Made by a program: the position numbers and the translations under genes
From: Desulfofustis sp.
Lineage (GTDB): Bacteria > Desulfobacterota > Desulfobulbia > Desulfobulbales > Desulfocapsaceae
Assembly: GCA_029287755.1 (NCBI GenBank)
Contig: JARFQM010000242.1
Coordinates: 1-7,321 of the forward strand
Reading direction: 5' to 3'
DNA length: 7,321 bases
In this document: in pieces, positions 1 through 4,959 of the stretch
How positions within the stretch are numbered: the first letter of the stretch is position 1
Layout of the letters: every line of letters starts with the position of its first letter
Notes under the pieces: generated by a model
The model's input: only the letters and a program-made list of their open reading frames with translations
What the model was told of the DNA's origin: nothing
The model's database searches: none

Positions 1-69
1 GGCGATAACAATTAGAGCCGAAAACAGCACCCCGAGCGTTACCATCCATATATCTCGAACCAGTTCCAT
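1..69 (-). CDS. 5' end of unidentified membrane-associated protein (partial)
   Basis: An ATG at 67-69 opens a minus-strand frame of 23 codons that runs off the left edge. It reads MELVRDIWMVTLGVLFSALI and then V-I-A, a short amphipathic start followed by a hydrophobic stretch that looks like a membrane anchor or uncleaved signal. The frame is also open upstream back to a TGA at 139-141, but I see no other ATG, GTG or TTG start there. No convincing Shine-Dalgarno precedes the ATG, so this is a tentative call. It is co-directional with the five genes to its right and could be the last visible member of that group. The family cannot be identified from 23 residues. Confidence 0.35.
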   Translation of the reverse strand, partial: MELVRDIWMVTLGVLFSALIVIA

Positions 70-151
70 CCGGGCATCATAACAGACACCAAGGATTATT
101 ATTTCACCAATTTTGTCCTTCAGTCTTGTCTTGTCAGGTCACTATTAGGTC

Positions 152-421
152 CTACAGCCTGAAAAAACTGAGAACAACCTTTTTCAGAAAAGAGAAATTA
201 ATCACCATAGCTTGTCCGAGCGAGGCAGCGAATAAGTTGTCCCCATCGTCAGCAATGGAGAGATCACTACCTGCGCGGTCAACCAGGGCGTTGGGGCCGG
301 ATATGTGACAGAAGGCACACTCGTTGGAGGTTGCAAAGACGGCAGTGAACGTCGCAAAACTGAAGGAACCGGTAGTTAAGATCACGCAGACGGCGCAGGG
401 AACAATGATATATCCAGCCAC
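152..421 (-). CDS. small exported protein with one c-type haem motif (CxxCH)
   Basis: This is an 89-residue product with a GTG start. The start is supported by GGGAGG six bases upstream (minus-strand GGGAGGATATAG then GTG), one of the best ribosome sites in the window. Residues 4-30 are hydrophobic and end in a plausible signal-peptidase site (AVFA before TSN), so the protein should be exported. Mature residues 35-39 are CAFCH, the covalent haem c attachment motif, only a few residues from the predicted N-terminus. The rest (about 50 residues) is not recognisable. There is no clear downstream Met or His axial ligand, and the C-terminus is again hydrophobic and basic. It lies 58 bp after the Gly-rich protein gene and probably shares its transcript. 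It may be a minimal monohaem cytochrome or a degraded remnant of a larger one. Export plus CxxCH is seen; haem loading is inferred. Confidence 0.55.
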   Translation of the reverse strand: MAGYIIVPCAVCVILTTGSFSFATFTAVFATSNECAFCHISGPNALVDRAGSDLSIADDGDNLFAASLGQAMVINFSFLKKVVLSFFRL

Positions 422-479
422 CTATATCCTCCCAATTCCTTCAGAGATCTTTGCTTCGCAGAAGGCCCCAAAGGTCCGG

Positions 480-854
480 CTACCGACCTGCCCCTCGACC
501 GGCTCCCTGACCATTACCCTGGCCTCCCCCATTACTGTTCGTGCCGCCCCTGCCGCCGCCCCTGCCTCGGCCCGTGCCGTCGCCAAGACCGTCCCCGGTG
601 CGGTTGCCTTGCCCCCTGCCGCCGCCGGCACCCAGATACTGCTGCTTTTCTTCAGCAGTCATCCGATCGAGGCGATTTTTCCACTCGCTGCGAAAGGCAT
701 CGCGTTCCTCTTGAGAAGCATCGTACATCGTTCCCCTGAGTTCGCTGAGTTCTTCTGTGGTCATCGTCTGGTAATCGGCAGACAATCCGATGGCTGGCAG
801 GAGAAGCAGAAAAAGAGCTGAGCACAGCATGGATTTTATCAGGCAGCGGTTCAT
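480..854 (-). CDS. small exported protein, helical N-domain and Gly/Arg/Asn-rich tail
   Basis: The product is 124 residues. I chose the ATG at 852-854 because AGGAGA lies just upstream; the frame stays open further 5' inside the DUF4405 gene, but that extension has no support. Residues 1-26 form a signal peptide (basic start, LFLLLL core, cleavage near GLSA). Residues 27-75 are charged and helical, with the series TMTTEELSELRGTM and MTAEEKQQYLG, which recalls the short exported DUF1104-like proteins of anaerobic proteobacteria. That family name is a recollection, not a search result. From about residue 76 to the end, nearly every residue is Gly, Arg, Asn, Gln, Thr or Asp, in runs such as GRGRGGGRGG. 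The tail looks disordered and could bind nucleic acid, mineral or polysaccharide. It follows the DUF4405 gene by 28 bp and precedes the CxxCH protein, so the three probably form one operon. Function unknown. Confidence 0.75.
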   Translation of the reverse strand: MNRCLIKSMLCSALFLLLLPAIGLSADYQTMTTEELSELRGTMYDASQEERDAFRSEWKNRLDRMTAEEKQQYLGAGGGRGQGNRTGDGLGDGTGRGRGGGRGGTNSNGGGQGNGQGAGRGAGR

Positions 855-882
855 AATTGTTCTCCTCTTCACTATAAACCCT

Positions 883-1734
883 TCAACAGTTTGAGGTGGC
901 AATGTCATGCAGGGCTTCAAAAATACCCATCGGATCCGTATCGTTTGCGGCAGCAATTTCTTTTATATTCATCTCCGCCTCTGCCACTAATCCTCTGTCG
1001 CTGAGCCCCTGCAGAGTTCGGCTCAAATTAAGGCCGTACTCAGCGCACGCCTCCGACAGCTTCTTCTTCCCCCATCCTGATTCGGGAGCATCGGGAAATC
1101 TTGCAGCGGCAGTTTGGGGACCAGGCTCGGCAGCTAATTTAGCCGGTTGTATGATTTCGTAGATCTGTTGCGGCGATCGATTATTTATCTGGGCAATTAC
1201 TTTCAGGGTGTCTTGGGGTCCGGTGACTGTTATTCCCGCATCTTTGAGAAGCTCAACACTTTTTTCCAAATCAAGATTTTCCCGCTTGGCAAACATCTGC
1301 AGCGACGATGACTCGGCATGGCCGTAGGGAGGCTCCCCGTAGGTTTCTGAAGCGTTATCTTTGACTGATTCCGAGAAGGCGAGGATGGTGCTCATCGGCG
1401 GAATGTTGTAATAAGTTCCAATCACAAAGATGGCGGTCAGCACCAGGGCGATATTGAAAGAACCGGTGAATATCTTCACCTGGCGGGCCCTGTTTTTCAT
1501 ATAGGCGACTATGGGCTTCCAGTTGTAGTAGATATGCAACAGCCCGGCAAAGAGAAAGAGAAAGCCGACAGTGGTGTGCTGGGCGCTCCAGTCTCCCTTG
1601 GTGAGTCCAAAGAACTTCCAGTCCGCCCAGTAGGCAACCCGACCTTCGGGCACGACGTAGAGGATGATGGAGTTCAAGATGAGCACTACCAGCGACAGAA
1701 GCATGGTCATTGAAGTAATTTTTCTGATGTTCAT
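883..1734 (-). CDS. DUF4405-type membrane protein with two C-terminal repeats
   Basis: This 283-residue integral membrane protein has three predicted helices at about 8-28, 52-71 and 89-109. The layout matches DUF4405 proteins, which are related to cytochrome b561-like and formate dehydrogenase gamma-like membrane cytochromes. H53 and H67 sit 14 residues apart in the second helix, the spacing used for haem b ligands in cytochrome b helices, so haem binding and quinone-linked electron transfer are plausible but inferred. After a linker, residues 144-195 and 226-278 are two copies of one helical module. Each has the pattern of a leading Leu, an acidic middle, a Gly-Ile or Gly-Leu turn, then lys-x-Ile-Ala, Asn and a Pro before Ile-Tyr/Phe-Glu. 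ATG at 1732-1734 is preceded by AGAGGA at good distance. The gene heads the minus-strand group running to 152, and a sigma-54-like site lies upstream. It ends Cys-TGA, which I take as an ordinary stop. Confidence 0.8.
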   Translation of the reverse strand: MNIRKITSMTMLLSLVVLILNSIILYVVPEGRVAYWADWKFFGLTKGDWSAQHTTVGFLFLFAGLLHIYYNWKPIVAYMKNRARQVKIFTGSFNIALVLTAIFVIGTYYNIPPMSTILAFSESVKDNASETYGEPPYGHAESSSLQMFAKRENLDLEKSVELLKDAGITVTGPQDTLKVIAQINNRSPQQIYEIIQPAKLAAEPGPQTAAARFPDAPESGWGKKKLSEACAEYGLNLSRTLQGLSDRGLVAEAEMNIKEIAAANDTDPMGIFEALHDIATSNC

Positions 1735-1782
1735 GGGTGTTCCTCTGTTTTAATTTATGGAAAATGGATTTCGTTTCCAGTA

Positions 1783-1800
1783 TTCCAATATGCGTGCCAG
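1783..1800 (-). promoter_or_regulatory. candidate sigma-54 (-24/-12) promoter for the DUF4405 gene
   Basis: The minus strand reads CTGGCACGCATATTGGAA. This has a perfect TGGCAC -24 element, the correct five-base gap, and TTGG where TTGC is expected at -12, so one of the nearly invariant bases is off. Transcription would start near 1773, giving a leader of about 40 bases that contains the AGAGGA ribosome site. No competing sigma-70 pair of comparable quality is seen. The site is speculative because of the -12 mismatch. Confidence 0.35.
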
Positions 1801-1809
1801 TCAGGCGGC

Positions 1810-1831
1810 AAAATAATTATTTAATTATTTT
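1810..1831. promoter_or_regulatory. perfect 22-bp AT-only palindrome, possible operator
   Basis: Two ten-base arms (AAAATAATTA and its exact complement) flank a TT centre. The element lies about 10 bp upstream of the sigma-54-like -24 box on the minus strand. It could bind a dimeric regulator or simply be an AT-rich upstream element. Its composition makes chance symmetry more likely than for a mixed-base palindrome. Confidence 0.3.
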
Positions 1832-2046
1832 CTTTACAAAGTGTTTGTTTCAGAGGCGTTACCAAGTTGGGAGAAGAGGCTGAGTCAGCCCAGGCCGGTG
1901 GATCAGGTGGGTAATTATTACTCAGGTGCGGATCAGACTATGTAAAAACTACTCTTCCAGCTGCGGTCAGGGCGCAGGTAAGTGGTCATCCACTGCAGTA
2001 AATTATACCCCGAAAGCCGATGGGAAATAGGGTTTGAAGAAAAAAT

Positions 2047-2601
2047 TCAAGAATATAGCCAGAGAAAGAAAATCGGGGTCAGAAAACCGATACCAACCAG
2101 CCACTTGCCCCTTCCCGACAACCCTTTCTTGCCTTTTAAAATAAGGATGCCGCTGAGTGCCAGGATGCCTAAACAGGCAGCGTAGAGATCGGCGAACCAG
2201 GTCCACAGCTTCTTGGCATGGTTCAGATGCAGAAAATTGGCCTGGTAGAGCAGCGGCCGCTTGGTGGATTTCTCCTGGAATACGGTGCCGTTGGCGACAT
2301 CAACGGTGATGTTGTTGTTGACTACGAATATCTTCAGCGTCCGGCCATCCTGGCGATAGATATTTTTCAACTCTCCCGTTTCACCAAGCTGATTGAGCAC
2401 GGTCGCGGTCACTGCCCGGTCGTCTGCGGTATCGACGGTCGAAAGATCGACTTCGACCATGCTCTTCTCGATTTTGTAGGTCGGGTTCCACTCATGGATA
2501 TGATTGACCGCGATGCCGGATATCACGTAGAGAATGGTCAAGCCGAAACAGAGATAGCCAAGGTCCCGATGAATGATGATGTTCCACTTTCGCCACTTCA
2601 T
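2047..2601 (-). CDS. PepSY-associated transmembrane protein
   Basis: This 184-residue membrane protein belongs to the short PepSY-associated TM family, as judged by layout and motifs. Residues 1-13 give an amphipathic, Trp/Lys-rich start with H11-R-D. Helix one is at about 14-33 and ends in N33-H-I-H36-E-W. A soluble extracytoplasmic domain spans about 40-118. The motif H125-x-x-H128 with a Trp-rich stretch enters helix two (about 136-155), and helix three is at 167-182. Paired histidines at membrane boundaries are typical of this family and of haem- or metal-handling membrane reductases; haem binding here is inferred. Start ATG (2599-2601) lies 11 bp after the DUF4920 stop, with a GAGAG ribosome site, so the two are almost certainly co-transcribed. 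A role in electron delivery across the inner membrane to the exported redox proteins encoded upstream is a reasonable guess. The product ends a few residues after helix three. Confidence 0.8.
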   Translation of the reverse strand: MKWRKWNIIIHRDLGYLCFGLTILYVISGIAVNHIHEWNPTYKIEKSMVEVDLSTVDTADDRAVTATVLNQLGETGELKNIYRQDGRTLKIFVVNNNITVDVANGTVFQEKSTKRPLLYQANFLHLNHAKKLWTWFADLYAACLGILALSGILILKGKKGLSGRGKWLVGIGFLTPIFFLWLYS

Positions 2602-2612
2602 CGGGCCGCTCT

Positions 2613-3077
2613 CTACCCCTCTATCTCGGCGCCCAGGCCCCTGAGCCTGATCATTCTCTCATCTTTTACCGTCGAGGGATCGAAGGGCTGCCCCTTCTCC
2701 TCGGCAAGATGCTCAAGATATTTGATCATCTCTTCACGGGACAGTTTGAGTTCTTCCACGATACCCTCGACAACCCCAAGACGGCCTGAAGCGCTCATCG
2801 GAAAGACGATCTCCCCGTCAGTGACCTTGACCTGAATTTTTTCACCCTGACGGTCTCCGGCTACATACATCCAGCAGCCTCTCTTGGCACAGACCTCGAT
2901 GATCATGCCCTCAACCCTAACCATCTTTCCCAGGTAGGAGTCGGGATTGTCGAGAATTGCAGAAACCGGCGTGGCCTCGCTAAGGCTTACCCCTTTTCCA
3001 TAGACGTCGGTTTTGGCCTGGACGGGCAGCGCACAGGCGATGCACAGCAAGGTGACAGAAAAAATGATTCGTTTCAA
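2613..3077 (-). CDS. exported DUF4920-type protein, TTG start
   Basis: The product is 154 residues. I chose the TTG at 3075-3077 because AGGAGG lies five bases upstream; another in-frame TTG at 3099-3101 would add eight residues across that ribosome site and has no support. Residues 1-21 are a signal peptide (KR, hydrophobic core, cleavage after PVQA). The mature part begins with YGKG and continues with ILDNPDSYLGK and V-x-V-E-G, then C63-x4-C68-W69-M and a small beta-barrel-like region with F-P-M-S-x-x-G. This order matches DUF4920, an OB-fold-like periplasmic domain of unknown function. C63 and C68 could form a disulfide or bind metal. The last 45 residues are helical and charged. The gene follows the selenoprotein on the same strand behind a strong hairpin, and precedes the PepSY gene by 11 bp. 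Identification is from the conserved Cys-Trp motif and layout. Confidence 0.8.
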   Translation of the reverse strand: MKRIIFSVTLLCIACALPVQAKTDVYGKGVSLSEATPVSAILDNPDSYLGKMVRVEGMIIEVCAKRGCWMYVAGDRQGEKIQVKVTDGEIVFPMSASGRLGVVEGIVEELKLSREEMIKYLEHLAEEKGQPFDPSTVKDERMIRLRGLGAEIEG

Positions 3078-3106
3078 TGGGACCTCCTGCTCGTATATCA
3101 ATTGAC

Positions 3107-3160
3107 AAAAAGAAATCTGGACGGCTCCCCAGGGCGAAGCTCAGGGGAGCCGTCCAGATT
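3107..3160 (-). terminator. intrinsic terminator after the selenoprotein gene
   Basis: The arms at 3114-3130 and 3144-3160 are perfectly complementary over 17 bases (GC-rich core GGACGGCTCCCC), with a 13-base loop. On the minus strand the stem is followed by TTTCTTTTT, the U-tract of a Rho-independent terminator; the plus-strand side has none. It sits 47 bp after the selenoprotein stop, and its T-run ends only about 30 bp before the DUF4920 start. The next operon therefore either has a promoter hidden in the hairpin or depends on read-through. Confidence 0.85.
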
Positions 3161-3207
3161 GATCAGGAAACAGGCGCTGCTCTACGCCAACGCCTGTAAT
3201 GTGATAA

Positions 3208-4572
3208 TTATTCCTTTTCGGTAATTTCGTAGCTGCCGCTGTCGGAAACTTCGATATTGGCATCAAGGAAATTGGCTTTGTAGCCCTTTTCCTTCAGGGC
3301 AACGTAAGCCATTTCCGCCCTGAGGCCGGTGCTGCAGTGAATGTAGACCTGCTTATCCTTGGGAATCTCATCAAGTCTCTCTACAACCTCTTCAGCGGGA
3401 ATGGCGATGGCGCCGGCAATTTTGCCCGCTTCGGTCTCGTCGTCGGTGCGCACATCGAGAATCACCACGTCGGTGGTCTTGCTGTCTATCGCTTTGGCAA
3501 ACGATGCGATGTCGACGGAACCAGCTTTGGGTTTGGGAACGTAGACGATTTCGGCGGCAGTTGCACCGCTGGCCACGGGCAGCTCGCCTTTCTGCCAGCC
3601 CTCAAAACCACCAATCAGAACCGTGGTGTTCATGTAACCCCAGTCCCTTACCTGCTGAAAGCTCTCGAGCCCCGCCTTGGTGTCGGCACCGTAAAGTACG
3701 ATGGGAGCCTTCTTGAGCGAAGGAAAACGCTCCTTTGCGTCGGCAAGTTGGGCGGCCGGGATTGAAACCGCTCCTTCAATATGGGCCGCCTTGGCACTTT
3801 CTGCATCTCTGACGTCGATCAAAACCACCGGCGTCTCAGTCTCCATCATGTTTTTCAGCGACTTGGAACTGGAATAGAGCGGTTTTTTCGCTTTTTTCCA
3901 GGCCGGCATGCCATCGAGGAATACTCTGACGTTGGTGTAACCAAGTTTTTCTGCCCGCCGGGCAGAAGATGGACTCAGTTGTCAGGTGGGCCCTCCGCAG
4001 TAGAAGACAAGAAGGTTGTCCTTGTCCTTCGGCAGCTTGTCCAGATTTTTATCGAACTGGGCATCATAAATTGAAATTGCCCCGGGGATATGTCCTTCCA
4101 GGAAAAGTTTTCCAGGCCGCGCATCGACAATGGTGAAATTACCCTTCTCGGGACCCTGCTCGATCAGCGGTGCCAGTTCGTCTATCTTGATTAGAATGGC
4201 CGGATCGAGTTTAGCCGGCTGTTTGACATCCACCGACTCGGCGTAAAGGGCGCCGTCTTCTTCATAAAAGGTGATAAGCACCTCTTTACCGGCAGGAATC
4301 TTGTTGAGCGCCTCGGCGCCGCTCAGATCCGTATCCTCATCAAAATTTACCAGCCAGGACGCCCCGCCGGTGTCAACCTTGATGGTTTCCGCCTTCATGG
4401 ATACACTGCCAAGCTTTCCACGAATTCCGTTGTCCGCTGTATCAGCATGACACTGCATACAGGGTTTCAGGACCTTCGGCTTGGCGTTCTCCGCCATGAT
4501 GGTTCCGGGAACCATCAATAGTGCGGCCCCACTAAAACCCAGTGCCGCCATCATTAATTTTCTGCTCAACAT
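3208..4572 (-). CDS. exported selenoprotein: CxxCH haem motif plus three rhodanese domains (Sec at TGA 3982-3984)
   Basis: This is one 454-residue frame with an internal TGA read as selenocysteine at residue 197. ATG at 4570-4572 follows GGAGGT by six bases. Residues 1-30 are a signal peptide; C38-MQ-C41-H42 is a haem c motif; residues 50-118 are a beta-rich domain. Rhodanese domain 1 (about 126-240) has VDARP, EGHIPGA and the active loop C192-G-G-P-T-U197, then continues across the TGA with SARRAEKLGYTNVRVF and GMPAW, the normal end of a rhodanese fold. Domain 2 (about 241-334) keeps IDVRD and GGFEGW but has Gly295 in place of the catalytic Cys. Domain 3 (about 352-442) has LDVRT and the loop C413-S-T-G-L-R. 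Rhodaneses carry sulfane sulfur (or Se) on Cys; a Cys/Sec pair in one loop suggests a thiol/selenol redox or persulfide role in the periplasm. A terminator follows. The alternative is two separate genes or a true nonsense mutation. Against that, the frame is intact on both sides, the downstream piece lacks a ribosome site and signal peptide, and a SECIS-like hairpin is present. Confidence 0.88.
3939..3984 (-). promoter_or_regulatory. predicted bacterial SECIS element with its UGA codon
   Basis: On the minus strand the UGA is followed by one base and then a lower stem (AACTGAGT pairing with ACTTGGTT, eight pairs of which two are G-U). Next come an internal loop (CCATC opposite AA), an eight-pair perfect upper stem (TTCTGCCC with GGGCAGAA) and an apical GGC loop. 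The loop begins 22 bases after the UGA and starts with GG. Both features fit the known bacterial SECIS model, where SelB binds a guanine-bearing apical loop some 16-37 bases past the codon. The element lies wholly inside the coding frame, as bacterial SECIS elements do. Folding was done by eye. Confidence 0.8.
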
Positions 4573-4716
4573 CTACTGACCTCCATTACATTCGTTTCTA
4601 CTTCTGTGGCCGCCGCAATCGCGCCACGCTTCCCACACATGTTCACACCTGAGATAAATGATTATGATCGCTACCTTTCTTCGACAAAGACGAGAAACCT
4701 GACACGCTAAACCAGC

Positions 4717-4745
4717 ATACTTCGCTGTGGTATCTGCCGAAGTAT
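4717..4745. promoter_or_regulatory. inverted repeat ATACTTCG...CGAAGTAT, possible operator
   Basis: Eight-base arms at 4717-4724 and 4738-4745 flank a 13-bp spacer. A third copy of ATACTTCG lies in direct orientation at 4842-4849, so the word occurs three times in 133 bp. The inverted pair covers the predicted start point of the selenoprotein promoter, where a bound repressor would block transcription. No regulator family is recognised. Confidence 0.4.
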
Positions 4746-4748
4746 TTT

Positions 4749-4777
4749 ATTATATTACTGATTAATTTCAAGCTTAA
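4749..4777 (-). promoter_or_regulatory. candidate sigma-70 promoter for the selenoprotein gene
   Basis: The minus strand has a perfect TATAAT at 4749-4754, 17 bp after a weak -35 (TTAAGC, 4772-4777). Transcription would begin near 4742, inside the ATACTTCG inverted repeat. The poor -35 suggests either weak basal activity or the need for an activator. Confidence 0.4.
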
Positions 4778-4870
4778 CCTGCGCTCCACACCACCGACTC
4801 CAGCACCCGGCCGCACCTTTCACGGTTCGCCTAAATAACTGATACTTCGTAGTAATATGACGGTGTGGTA

Positions 4871-4899
4871 TTGTGCTGCCGGATCAGCCCGTGTATAGT
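4871..4899 (+). promoter_or_regulatory. candidate sigma-70 promoter for the His/Cys-rich protein gene
   Basis: TTGTGC (4871-4876) and TATAGT (4894-4899) are separated by exactly 17 bp. The start point would be near 4906, giving a leader of about 54 bases. The ATACTTCG copy at 4842-4849 lies just upstream of the -35. Confidence 0.4.
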
Positions 4900-4959
4900 T
4901 GAGATGAGTACTACAAATTGAGATTCCCTGATGCAGTCTGAATTTGAGAGATGCCGACC

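Larger units (their letters stand above)
1735..2046. other. 312-bp intergenic region between DUF4405 and PepSY genes
   Basis: No gene is seen here. The part near 1735-1835 looks like the control region of the DUF4405 gene, with a sigma-54-like site and a 22-bp AT-only palindrome (both listed separately). The 13-bp palindrome GGCTGAGTCAGCC occurs at 1878-1890. A weak hairpin (AGTGG-TCAT-CCACT, 1981-1994) lies 53 bp past the PepSY stop, but it has no T-run on the minus strand and is a poor terminator candidate. Confidence 0.6.
4573..4959. other. 387-bp divergent intergenic region
   Basis: This region separates the minus-strand selenoprotein gene from the plus-strand His/Cys-rich protein gene. 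It holds a candidate promoter for each (listed separately) and three copies of ATACTTCG. The selenoprotein leader would be about 170 bases long, which leaves room for regulation, but I recognise no riboswitch. I see no supportable gene; a 10-codon frame at 4931-4963 that overlaps the next start as ATGA has no ribosome site. Confidence 0.6.

Noticed and set aside
422..631. A minus-strand frame of 69 codons overlapping the end of the Gly-rich gene.
   Set aside because: It is a shifted reading of the same low-complexity DNA, with no start signal. The Gly-rich frame has a signal peptide and a good ribosome site.
324..821. A long plus-strand open frame rich in Ala and Pro.
   Set aside because: It is antisense to the Gly/Arg-rich tail of the minus-strand gene, and its Ala/Pro content is just the complement of GGC/GGT-type codons.
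883..885. The DUF4405 gene ends Cys-TGA, which could in principle be a second Cys-Sec pair.
   Set aside because: It is the natural end of the second repeat module. The next gene has its own ribosome site just downstream, and no hairpin with a G-loop is evident after this TGA.
3208..3909. A separate 233-residue rhodanese gene starting at the ATG at 3909.
   Set aside because: The start lies inside a rhodanese fold, has no ribosome site or signal peptide, and is in the same frame as the upstream gene across a single TGA. It is better read as the C-terminal part of the selenoprotein.
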